In this document: one piece after another, positions 1 through 6,570 of the stretch
Position numbering within the stretch: position 1 is the stretch's first letter
How the letters are laid out: each line of letters begins with the position of its first letter
Origin: Phyllobacteriaceae bacterium
GTDB lineage: Bacteria; Pseudomonadota; Alphaproteobacteria; Rhizobiales; Rhizobiaceae
Assembly (NCBI GenBank): GCA_024645155.1
Contig: JAHEGF010000163.1
Coordinates: forward strand, 1 to 7,568
Length of the DNA stretch: 7,568 bases
Reading direction: 5' to 3'
Translations under genes and position numbers: made by a program
Notes under the pieces: generated by a model
What the model was told of the DNA's origin: nothing
Database searches by the model: none
Seen by the model: the letters and a program-made list of their open reading frames with translations, nothing else

Positions 1-420
1 TTCGCCTTTATTCTCGCAATGCGCCACAAGGAGGGTAATGTTGAGCAGATCGACGATCTGGCAGGTATTGCCTCGACCAATCCGGTTATGGCGACGATCT
101 TGACAGTCCTGATGTTTTCATTGGCGGGTATCCCGCCGCTCGCCGGTTTCTGGGCCAAATGGTATGTTTTTCTTGCTGCAATCGAGGCGAACTTGTTCGC
201 ACTTGCGGTGATCGGTGTCATCGCCTCCGTGGTGGGCGCCTATTATTATCTGCGCATCATCAAGATCATGTGGTTCGACGAACCCGAGGGTGGATTTGAA
301 CCGATGGCAGGCGAGTTGCGGCTGGTGCTTGGTCTGTCCGGCGCGTTTGTGCTCTTCTATGTCCTGGTTGGTGGCCCGATTGCTTCGATCGCCGAAGCTG
401 CAGCCAAAACCTTCTTCTGA
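1..420 (+). CDS. nuoN: NADH-quinone oxidoreductase subunit N, C-terminal part (5' end outside window)
   Basis: This is the last 139 codons of an antiporter-like, proton-pumping membrane subunit of respiratory complex I. The reading frame is open from base 1, so the gene is cut by the window edge rather than broken. A typical NuoN motif, LAGIPPLAGFWAKW (visible residues 41-54), carries the lysine (K53) conserved in this antiporter-like family. It is followed by the usual long helix ending in YYYLRIIKIMWFDEP (81-95). Hydrophobic segments lie at about 28-47, 63-88 and 107-126. nuoN is normally the last nuo gene. Here birA starts 2 nt after its stop, so read-through or coupled translation of the downstream genes is likely. 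The motif separates it well from the related NuoL and NuoM subunits, and the downstream birA agrees with this. Confidence 0.95.
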   Translation, partial: FAFILAMRHKEGNVEQIDDLAGIASTNPVMATILTVLMFSLAGIPPLAGFWAKWYVFLAAIEANLFALAVIGVIASVVGAYYYLRIIKIMWFDEPEGGFEPMAGELRLVLGLSGAFVLFYVLVGGPIASIAEAAAKTFF

Positions 421-422
421 CA

Positions 423-1208
423 TTGACCCCTGAGGCCCAGAGCGTTCCCGGACTGCCGGGTTACAGACATCTCGCGCTCGGCGATACGGTTTCGACCAAT
501 TTTGAAGCTTTGCAACGCAGCCGTCAGGGTGACCCTGGCGGGTTGTGGGTGACAGCCGAACGCCAGTTGGAGGGGCGCGGGCGCCGTGGCCGCAAGTGGG
601 TATCCGAAAGCGGCAATCTTTACGCGTCACTTCTGTTGATCGACCCGGCGCCGGTTGCGCAGATAACGACTTTGCCGCTGGTTGCCGCCTTGGCCGTCCA
701 CAAAACGCTCGCTCCATTTTTTGCAGACCGTCCGGTTACGCCGAAAATCAAGTGGCCGAACGATATCCTTGTCGGCGACGCAAAGATCAGCGGAATTCTA
801 CTGGAGAGCGAGAAAATTCCGGGCCACGGATTGTCTGCGGTGATTGGCTGCGGCATCAATTGCAGTCATCACCCCATTCTTGAAGACCTCGAGGCAACCG
901 ATTTGCACGATTGCGGGCTCGAAGTAACCGCGCAGGCATTGTTTCGGCGGCTCGCTATTGCCATGGATGATGGGCTGAGGCTGTGGGACAGCGGACGCGG
1001 ATTTGCATCGATACGGCGGTTGTGGCTCGATGCTGCCCGTGGAATCGGCGAACCCGTTACCGTTAATCTCCACGATGGACAGATAAATGGAATTTTTGAG
1101 GATATTGACGAAGATGGGCACTTGGTGCTTTGCCTTCCCGGCGGTGCAAAGCATCTTGTTTCTGCCGGCGATTTGTTCTTTGAACCGGCAACGGGAAGGT
1201 TAAGATGA
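423..1208 (+). CDS. birA: Biotin-[acetyl-CoA-carboxylase] ligase (group I, no DNA-binding domain)
   Basis: Cytoplasmic enzyme of 261 aa that activates biotin to biotinyl-AMP and transfers it to a lysine of biotin carboxyl carrier proteins such as acetyl-CoA and propionyl-CoA carboxylases. The biotinyl-AMP loop GRGRRGR is at residues 51-57, the catalytic-core motif KWPNDI at 110-115, KISGILLE at 121-128 and GCGIN at 142-146. A small C-terminal SH3-like domain follows (about 208-256). No N-terminal winged-helix domain is present, so unlike E. coli BirA it should not act as a repressor. The start is a TTG 2 nt after the nuoN stop; no Shine-Dalgarno is visible, and translational coupling to nuoN would explain its use. 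The N-terminal text (YRHLALGDTVSTN, 14-26) fits the family, so the start cannot lie much further downstream. The stop overlaps the rnj start (ATGA). Confidence 0.95.
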   Translation: MTPEAQSVPGLPGYRHLALGDTVSTNFEALQRSRQGDPGGLWVTAERQLEGRGRRGRKWVSESGNLYASLLLIDPAPVAQITTLPLVAALAVHKTLAPFFADRPVTPKIKWPNDILVGDAKISGILLESEKIPGHGLSAVIGCGINCSHHPILEDLEATDLHDCGLEVTAQALFRRLAIAMDDGLRLWDSGRGFASIRRLWLDAARGIGEPVTVNLHDGQINGIFEDIDEDGHLVLCLPGGAKHLVSAGDLFFEPATGRLR

Positions 1209-2881
1209 CCAGCAAGAGCGTACCGGAACTGGTTTTTGTGCCGCTTGGCGGCCTCGGTGAAATCGGCATGAATTTCGCCATGTATGGTTTCGGTCCGGCA
1301 AGCCGCCGGCAATGGATCATCGCCGATTGCGGCGTGACTTTTCCCGGTCCGGATCTGCCCGGTGTCGACCTGGTATTCCCCGACATCCGTTTTGCTGAAT
1401 CCGAACGGGAAAATATTGCCGCCATCGTTATCACCCATGCTCATGAAGATCATTATGGTGCGCTGCTTGACCTGTGGCCGAAATTGAAGGCCCCGGTTTA
1501 CGCCACCCCGTTTACCGCCGGGCTTCTGGAAGCCAAACGCCAGTCTGAACGTGGCGTGCAGCCGGAAATTCCGGTTATCATCTACGATGCGGGCGACACT
1601 TTTGAAGTCGGTCCGTTCACGATAGAGGCGGTTGCCGTTACCCATTCGATTCCTGAGCCGGTATCCTTGGCGATTACGACGCCCGCCGGAACGATAATCC
1701 ACACCGGCGACTGGAAAATAGACAAGCGCCCATCGATAGGTCCGCTAACCGATGAAAACCGCTTTCGCGCTATTGGCGATGCCGGTGTCCTCGCACTGAT
1801 TTGCGATTCGACCAATGCAATGCGCGATGGCGATTCGCCGTCTGAGGAAGAAGTTGGCGAGAGTTTGCGTCAACTGATCGAGGAGGCGAGGGGCCGTGTA
1901 GCGATCACGACATTTTCATCCAATGTCGGACGCATTCGCTCGATTGCAGAAGCTGCGCGCGACGCCGGCCGAAAGGTGCTCGTTCTTGGCCGCTCGATGC
2001 GCCGTGTGATCGATGTCGCATCCGAATTGCATTATCTGGACGGTCTTCCCGAATTCCTTGCCGAGGAAGATTTCAGTTATCTCGACCGCAACAAGATCGT
2101 CATTCTCTGCACCGGCAGCCAGGGCGAGTCGCGTGCCGCACTGGCAAAACTTTCAAGGGAAGAAATGCGCAATGTCTCACTAACAGGCGGCGATACGGTC
2201 ATCTACTCGTCGCGTGTCATTCCTGGCAACGAAAAGGCCATTCTTGACACCAAGAACCGGTTGATCGAGATGGGAGTACGGATCATCGAGGACACCGACG
2301 CCCTGGTTCACGTTTCCGGTCATCCTCGGCGCAATGAATTGCGCCAAATGTATAAATGGATCAAGCCGCAGATTGCTATTCCGGTCCATGGCGAGGCGGC
2401 TCATCTGGTTGCCCACGGCGAATTGGCACAATCGGAAGGTGTCAATCAGGTCATTCAGGCGCGAAACGGTGACATGGTCCGTCTGGCTCCTGGCATTGCC
2501 GAAATAGTTGACACGGTACCATCGGGGCGGACATTCAAGGACGGGCAGATAATCGCCGATTATGAGGGAGCCGGTATAGGCGAGCGCCGCAAATTGTCCT
2601 TTGCTGGTCATGTCGCGGTCTGTATCGAACTCGACGAGCGCCTGGAAATGATCGATGAACCTGATCTGGTTGCGTATGGATTGCCGGAATTCAATGTGCG
2701 CGGCGAGAATTTCGAAGATGCACTCATCGATGCCGCGTCTGGCGCCGTAAGTGGCATACCTCGTGCCCGCCGCAAAAATCTGGACCTGGTCGAAGAAGCG
2801 GTGCGGCGTGCCATACGTGCTGCTGCCCGCGATACCTGGGGCAAGAAACCGGTGACAACAGTGTTTGTGACGCGCCCGTGA
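1205..2881 (+). CDS. rnj: Ribonuclease J (metallo-beta-lactamase/beta-CASP family)
   Basis: Protein of 558 aa, the usual length for RNase J, which has 5'-3' exonuclease and endonuclease activity in mRNA decay and rRNA maturation. Metal-binding motifs are visible: HAHEDH at 78-83, H147 in VTHS, HTGDWK at 166-171, DSTN at 201-204 and, after the beta-CASP insert, the SGH motif with H373 and PVHGE at 393-397. The beta-CASP region includes TTFSSNVGRI (235-244). The C-terminal part (about 450-558) matches the length of the RNase J dimerisation domain. The ATG overlaps the birA stop by 4 nt and has a good ribosome binding site, GGAAGG, five bases upstream inside birA. In alphaproteobacteria RNase J coexists with RNase E and is known in Sinorhizobium for 16S/23S rRNA 5'-end processing. 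Older annotations call it a 'metallo-beta-lactamase hydrolase'; the motif set favours RNase J strongly. Confidence 0.96.
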   Translation: MTSKSVPELVFVPLGGLGEIGMNFAMYGFGPASRRQWIIADCGVTFPGPDLPGVDLVFPDIRFAESERENIAAIVITHAHEDHYGALLDLWPKLKAPVYATPFTAGLLEAKRQSERGVQPEIPVIIYDAGDTFEVGPFTIEAVAVTHSIPEPVSLAITTPAGTIIHTGDWKIDKRPSIGPLTDENRFRAIGDAGVLALICDSTNAMRDGDSPSEEEVGESLRQLIEEARGRVAITTFSSNVGRIRSIAEAARDAGRKVLVLGRSMRRVIDVASELHYLDGLPEFLAEEDFSYLDRNKIVILCTGSQGESRAALAKLSREEMRNVSLTGGDTVIYSSRVIPGNEKAILDTKNRLIEMGVRIIEDTDALVHVSGHPRRNELRQMYKWIKPQIAIPVHGEAAHLVAHGELAQSEGVNQVIQARNGDMVRLAPGIAEIVDTVPSGRTFKDGQIIADYEGAGIGERRKLSFAGHVAVCIELDERLEMIDEPDLVAYGLPEFNVRGENFEDALIDAASGAVSGIPRARRKNLDLVEEAVRRAIRAAARDTWGKKPVTTVFVTRP

Positions 2882-2895
2882 TTTGAGGACATCTG

Positions 2896-3300
2896 ATGCT
2901 TGGAAGATTGAACCACGTAGCCATTGCCGTTCCCGATCTGGAAGCGGCCAGTGCAACATACCGCGATGATCTGGGCGCCGATGTTTCCGCGCCTCAGGCC
3001 TTGCCTGAGCACGGTGTAACAGTGGTCTTTATAAATCTTGGCAACACCAAAATCGAATTGCTGGAGCCTCTTGGCGAAAAGTCTCCGATCGCTTCATTTC
3101 TGGTCAAGAACCCCGATGGCGGCATGCATCACGTCTGCTACGAAGTCGATGACATCTTGGCTGCGCGTGACCGCGTAACGGCGGCCGGCGCAAGGGTGTT
3201 GGGCGATGGCGAACCGAGGACCGGAGCCCATGGCAAACCGGTGTTGTTTCTTCATCCAAAGGACTTCACCGGTACACTCGTTGAGCTGGAAGAGGTTTAG
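2896..3300 (+). CDS. mce: Methylmalonyl-CoA epimerase (VOC superfamily)
   Basis: A 134-aa VOC-fold protein that interconverts (S)- and (R)-methylmalonyl-CoA between propionyl-CoA carboxylase and methylmalonyl-CoA mutase, feeding propionate carbons into succinyl-CoA. Two beta-alpha-beta-beta-beta modules are visible: LNHVAIAVPDLEAA (5-18) and GGMHHVCYEVDDI (75-87). Probable metal ligands are H7, E54, H79 and E130, in the positions expected for the family. The near-C-terminal LHPKDFTGTLVELEE (119-133) is characteristic of the epimerase rather than of glyoxalase I. The ATG has GAGGA six bases upstream and starts 14 nt after rnj. The neighbouring birA would biotinylate the carboxylase that makes its substrate. 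A generic VOC/glyoxalase call is the only real alternative. Confidence 0.93.
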   Translation: MLGRLNHVAIAVPDLEAASATYRDDLGADVSAPQALPEHGVTVVFINLGNTKIELLEPLGEKSPIASFLVKNPDGGMHHVCYEVDDILAARDRVTAAGARVLGDGEPRTGAHGKPVLFLHPKDFTGTLVELEEV

Positions 3301-3303
3301 GCA

Positions 3304-3567
3304 TTGGGTATTGGCACCGGTTTGGCGATCTTTTTCATCATCTGGTGGCTGGTGCTGTTTGTTGTGCTGCCATTTGGCCTGAAAACGCAGGACGATGACG
3401 GCGATGTCACGCTCGGCACCGTTTCGAGTGCACCCCGCGGCGCTCACATGGTTCGCGCCCTGATTGTCACCACCCTTGTCGCCGCCTTGATATTTTTTGC
3501 CTATTATTTGGCCGTCCGGGTCTGGGGAATCGGATTTCATTCCCTGCCAAAAATCTTTGGCATCTGA
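3304..3567 (+). CDS. DUF1467 family small membrane protein
   Basis: Protein of 87 aa with two predicted transmembrane helices (about residues 5-25 and 50-72) joined by a polar loop with the family's typical text PFGLKTQDDDGDVTLGTVSSAPRG (from residue 23). This layout is typical of the alphaproteobacterial DUF1467 family, whose function is unknown to me. The start is TTG, 3 nt after the mce stop, with AGAGG in the end of mce eight bases upstream. No better start lies before the first helix. It is the last gene of the nuoN-birA-rnj-mce run and is followed by a hairpin terminator. The family is commonly found next to mce and proS in this order, which suggests a conserved neighbourhood but does not reveal a role. 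Confidence 0.88.
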   Translation: MGIGTGLAIFFIIWWLVLFVVLPFGLKTQDDDGDVTLGTVSSAPRGAHMVRALIVTTLVAALIFFAYYLAVRVWGIGFHSLPKIFGI

Positions 3568-3575
3568 CACCGTTC

Positions 3576-3647
3576 CAGACCGACTGCAGCCAGGAATTCG
3601 GGCAAAAAAAAGCAAGGCACGAAGCCTTGCATTTTCAATTCGGTCTG
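3576..3647. repeat. 8-bp inverted repeat enclosing the terminator hairpin
   Basis: CAGACCGA at 3576-3583 is the exact reverse complement of TCGGTCTG at 3640-3647, with the terminator hairpin between the two arms. In RNA it could form an outer stem around the terminator, but the 56-nt spacing leaves it open whether this is functional or chance. Confidence 0.4.
3604..3635. terminator. Intrinsic terminator hairpin, strongest on the minus strand
   Basis: The 7-bp perfect stem GCAAGGC (3612-3618) / GCCTTGC (3624-3630) has a 5-nt loop ACGAA. On the plus strand it is followed by ATTTTC, a modest U-tract, and would end the nuo-birA-rnj-mce-DUF1467 transcript 45-70 nt after the last stop codon. On the minus strand the same stem is followed directly by eight T (3611 down to 3604), a textbook rho-independent terminator. 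It is probably bidirectional. No minus-strand gene is annotated that would need it. Confidence 0.8.
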
Positions 3648-3862
3648 ATCCATTCCGGATACCGGCGGCGGCGGATTAACGCGCCCGGATCTCATCCTCC
3701 CAAGACTTATAGACCGTACAGGGAGATATGGATCATCTCCTCTTGTTATTGAATCCACCCTAGTGCGCGGTAACGTAAAAGTCATCCTCTTTCTGCCTCG
3801 AATTGAACAAAAGTATGCTGCAATGCAACATAAAATTGCATGTTTGAACATTCGATGGGCAG

Positions 3863-3937
3863 CCGCTTTCCAATTCGAACCGAAGTGGCTAAGAAGCGGG
3901 ACCAATCAGGGTTTCGCCGATTCAAAGGCGAGCCCGC
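3863..3937 (+). promoter_or_regulatory. Possible structured 5' leader of proS with competing stems
   Basis: One hairpin can form from CCGCTT (3863-3868) and AAGCGG (3894-3899), with inner pairings CCA/TGG and TTCG/CGAA stacked around a 3-nt loop. A second stem pairs GCGGG (3896-3900) with CCCGC (3933-3937) and encloses TCGCC/GGCGA (3914-3918, 3927-3931). The two share bases 3896-3899 and cannot both form, the arrangement seen in attenuators and riboswitches. It ends 24 nt before the proS start codon. No known leader family is recognised, so a regulatory role is inference only. Confidence 0.25.
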
Positions 3938-3961
3938 AAATCAAAATCACGGACAACAGGC

Positions 3962-5290
3962 ATGCGCCTTTCGCGATACTTATTACCGATCCTGAAGGAA
4001 AACCCGCGTGAGGCAGAAATCGTCTCACACCGGTTAATGCTGCGCGCCGGCATGATCAAACAGCAGGCCGCGGGCAGTTTCACATTGCTTCCGCTTGGCC
4101 TTCGTGTGCTTGACAAGATCAACCACATTATTCGCGAAGAACAGAATCGGGCAGGGGCCATCGAAATTCTCATGCCTACAATCCAGTCTGCTGATTTATG
4201 GCGCGAAAGCGGACGCTACGATGACTACGGCAAAGAGATGTTGCGTATGCAGGACCGGCATGAACGCGACATGCTGTTCGGACCGACCAACGAGGAAATG
4301 GTCACCGATATTTTCCGTTCCTTTGTCCGCTCATACAAAGATCTGCCGCTCAATCTCTACCACATACAGTGGAAATTTCGCGACGAGGTCCGCCCGCGTT
4401 TCGGGGTGATGCGGTCGCGTGAATTCCTCATGAAGGATGCCTATTCTTTCGACCTTGATTATGACGGTGCCAAGGCTGCCTACAACCGCATGTTTGTATC
4501 CTATCTGCGGACGTTCGAACGCGTCGGCTTGCAGGCCATACCAATGCGGGCAGATACCGGCCCGATCGGCGGCGATCTAAGCCACGAGTTCATCATTCTT
4601 GCCGAAACCGGCGAGAGCGAGGTTTTCTGCCACCGTAACTATTTTGACCTCCAAGTGCCCGGTGCTGACACCAATTTTTCCGATGACTCGCACATCTCTG
4701 AAATCGTGGATGCTTGGACGAAGCCCTACGCCGCGACCGACGAGATGCACGATGAACGCGCCTGGGGAGAAATCGCAGCCACAGACCGCGTCGCGGCACG
4801 AGGAATAGAGGTTGGCCATATTTTCCATTTCGGCACCAAGTATTCCGAAGCGATGAACGCAAGCGTAACAGGTCCTGACGGCAAGGAGCATTTCGTTTCG
4901 ATGGGTTCATATGGCATCGGTCCAACCAGGTTGATGGCGGCGATCATCGAGGCTTCGCATGATGAAAACGGTATCATTTGGCCCGGTGCCGTTGCCCCTT
5001 TCGATGCGGTATTGATCAACATGAAACCGGGTGATGAAAAATGTGACCGTGTGGCCGGGCGCCTTGAACAGGACCTGACTGCGGCTGGCTGCGATGTGCT
5101 TCACGACGACACCGATCAGCGCGCCGGTGCGAAATTTGCAACTGCCGACCTGATCGGGGTTCCCTGGCAGGTGATTGTCGGCCCGCGCGGTGTCGGTGCC
5201 GGCGAAGCGGAAATCAAGAACCGCGCAAGTGGTGAACGGATAGCCGTTCCCATTGCCGATGTCGCCGCACGGTTGGGAAGTGCCCCATGA
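3962..5290 (+). CDS. proS: Prolyl-tRNA synthetase, short alphaproteobacterial type
   Basis: Cytoplasmic class II aminoacyl-tRNA synthetase of 442 aa that charges tRNA-Pro. The N-terminus MRLSRYLLPILKENP is the standard alphaproteobacterial one, which supports the ATG at 3962 although the upstream Shine-Dalgarno is poor. Visible motifs are the class II motif 1 region (about 45-72), the proline-pocket loop GPTNEE (107-112), motif 2 FRDEVRPRFGVMRSREF (139-155), GGDLSHEF (203-210) and motif 3 GSYGIGPTR (315-323), followed by the anticodon-binding domain (about 345-440). Between motifs 2 and 3 there is only a short insertion (about 220-290), not the roughly 180-residue INS editing domain of the E. 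coli enzyme, so it probably depends on a separate trans-editing protein for mischarged Ala-tRNA-Pro. Its stop overlaps the next gene's start (ATGA), so it leads the proS-lolC-lolD unit. Confidence 0.97.
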   Translation: MRLSRYLLPILKENPREAEIVSHRLMLRAGMIKQQAAGSFTLLPLGLRVLDKINHIIREEQNRAGAIEILMPTIQSADLWRESGRYDDYGKEMLRMQDRHERDMLFGPTNEEMVTDIFRSFVRSYKDLPLNLYHIQWKFRDEVRPRFGVMRSREFLMKDAYSFDLDYDGAKAAYNRMFVSYLRTFERVGLQAIPMRADTGPIGGDLSHEFIILAETGESEVFCHRNYFDLQVPGADTNFSDDSHISEIVDAWTKPYAATDEMHDERAWGEIAATDRVAARGIEVGHIFHFGTKYSEAMNASVTGPDGKEHFVSMGSYGIGPTRLMAAIIEASHDENGIIWPGAVAPFDAVLINMKPGDEKCDRVAGRLEQDLTAAGCDVLHDDTDQRAGAKFATADLIGVPWQVIVGPRGVGAGEAEIKNRASGERIAVPIADVAARLGSAP

Positions 5291-6570
5291 GCGAGGGATC
5301 AAAAACCGTTCGCGGAGCGGGTCCGTTTTCGGATTTTGAACGCATGGTGGCATGGCGTTACCTGCGGTCACGCAGAAAGGAAGCGTTCATATCGGTCATC
5401 GCCGGATTTTCATTTGTCGGGATTGTGCTGGGTGTGGCTACACTGATTATTGTAATGGCAGTAATGAATGGATTTCGTAGTGAACTCCTGACCCGTATTT
5501 TGGGAATAAACGGCCATCTTATCCTGCAACCGATAGACCGGCCGCTTGAAGATTATGAAGCTGTTGCGAAGCGTATTTCTGGTGTTGAAGGTGTGCGGTT
5601 TGCTATCCCGCTGGTCGAGGGCCAGACTTTGGCGTCGGGAACCATCGGTGCGGGGACCGGTGCCCTTGTCCGAGGGATGCGTGCCAGCGATATCGACAAG
5701 CTGGAGATCATTTCAAAGAACATTCGCCACGGAACGCTGGAGCAGTTCGAAGACCGCGAAGGGGTCGCGATCGGGGTGCGCATGGCGGACAATTTGGGCC
5801 TGGCGCTTGGTGATATCATCACCCTGGTGACGCCGGACGGCGACGTCACGCCGCTTGGGGTAACACCACGAGTGAAGGGATACCCCGTTAACGCGATTTA
5901 TGAGATCGGAATGTCGGAATATGACGCCTCGATCATATTCATGCCCCTCAGCGAGGCGCAACTGTATTTTAATTCCGAAGGCCGTGTCCAATCAATCGAG
6001 ATATTTGCAGAAAATCCCGATGACGTCGGCGAACTTCGCGCACCTGTCGAGGAAGCCGCCCAACGGCCTGTTTTTCTGGTCGACTGGCGTCAGCGGAATG
6101 CGACTTTCTTTTCGGCACTGGAAGTCGAACGCAATGTCATGTTCATGATATTGACGTTGATCGTGTTGGTCGCCGCATTGAACGTCATTTCCGGTTTGAT
6201 CATGCTGGTCAAGGACAAGGGACATGATATCGCGATCCTGCGAACCATGGGGGCATCAAGCGGATCGGTCATGCGAATATTCTTCATGACCGGCGCCGCC
6301 ATTGGTACGGCAGGTACGGTCGCCGGTGTCATTTTGGGAATTGCCGTGTGCCTGAATGTGGAGAGCATCCGTCAATTTTTTTCCTGGCTTTCGGGTACAA
6401 CGCTCTTTAATCCCGAGCTCTATTTCCTGAGCCAGCTTCCCGCAAAGATGGATTTTGGTGAGACTGTGACCGTGGTCGTAATGGCATTGGTTTTATCGTT
6501 CCTGGCGACCCTGTTTCCCGCTTGGCGGGCGGCGCGCATCGATCCGGTCGAAGCTCTGAGATACGAGTGA
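5287..6570 (+). CDS. lolC: Lipoprotein-releasing ABC transporter permease (LolC/LolE family)
   Basis: Inner-membrane subunit of 427 aa of the Lol transporter, which extracts outer-membrane lipoproteins and hands them to the periplasmic carrier LolA. Four transmembrane helices are in the family's positions: one after the N-terminal text FERMVAWRYLRSRRKEAF (about 35-60), a large periplasmic domain (about 61-280), then helices at about 283-307, 329-356 and 393-411. The C-terminal end PAWRAARIDPVEALRYE is typical of the MacB/FtsX-type permease superfamily and of LolC/E. The cytoplasmic stretch KDKGHDIAILRTMGAS (309-324) is the probable contact site for LolD. GGGAAG lies six bases before the ATG, which overlaps the proS stop. 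Only one permease gene is present here, so it may work as a homodimer (the LolF situation); calling it lolC or lolE is a convention. Confidence 0.94.
   Translation: MSEGSKTVRGAGPFSDFERMVAWRYLRSRRKEAFISVIAGFSFVGIVLGVATLIIVMAVMNGFRSELLTRILGINGHLILQPIDRPLEDYEAVAKRISGVEGVRFAIPLVEGQTLASGTIGAGTGALVRGMRASDIDKLEIISKNIRHGTLEQFEDREGVAIGVRMADNLGLALGDIITLVTPDGDVTPLGVTPRVKGYPVNAIYEIGMSEYDASIIFMPLSEAQLYFNSEGRVQSIEIFAENPDDVGELRAPVEEAAQRPVFLVDWRQRNATFFSALEVERNVMFMILTLIVLVAALNVISGLIMLVKDKGHDIAILRTMGASSGSVMRIFFMTGAAIGTAGTVAGVILGIAVCLNVESIRQFFSWLSGTTLFNPELYFLSQLPAKMDFGETVTVVVMALVLSFLATLFPAWRAARIDPVEALRYE

Larger units (their letters stand above)
3568..3961. other. 394-nt intergenic region between DUF1467 and proS
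   Basis: No convincing protein gene is present. The ORFs that cross it lack good start sites, run through the terminator hairpin, or overlap proS out of frame. It holds the terminator at 3604-3635, a wider inverted repeat around it (3576-3583 with 3640-3647), a dyad GGAGAT/ATCTCC (3722-3727, 3735-3740), a dyad ATGCAA/TTGCAT (3823-3828, 3836-3841) and hairpin-forming sequence just before proS (3863-3937). The proS promoter must lie here, but I find no strong -35/-10 pair. The best partial match is TTGAAC at 3803-3808 with a poor -10. A minus-strand small RNA ending at the T8 terminator is possible. Confidence 0.6.

Noticed and set aside
118..717. 199-codon minus-strand ORF opposite nuoN and birA
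   Set aside because: It is antisense to two genes with clear family motifs; the translation is arginine/proline-rich shadow coding without a domain.
869..1702. 277-codon minus-strand ORF opposite birA and rnj
   Set aside because: It lies opposite conserved motifs of both genes and has no recognisable product, so it is a reading-frame shadow.
3823..3841. ATGCAA/TTGCAT dyad as a repressor operator
   Set aside because: It is a 6-bp dyad in AT-rich sequence with no matching promoter elements and no known regulator consensus; too weak to annotate separately.
3870..3885. Minus-strand GGTTCGAATT resembling a tRNA T-loop
   Set aside because: The flanking bases do not form a 5-bp T-stem, and no D-arm, anticodon stem or acceptor stem could be found around it.
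3537..3905. 122-codon minus-strand ORF over the intergenic region
   Set aside because: It reads through the T8 terminator hairpin and into the end of the DUF1467 gene, with low-complexity proline runs and no recognisable family.
3763..4011. 82-codon plus-strand ORF crossing the intergenic region into proS
   Set aside because: It starts with GTG without a ribosome binding site, overlaps the well-supported proS start by 50 nt in another frame, and its translation has no recognisable domain.
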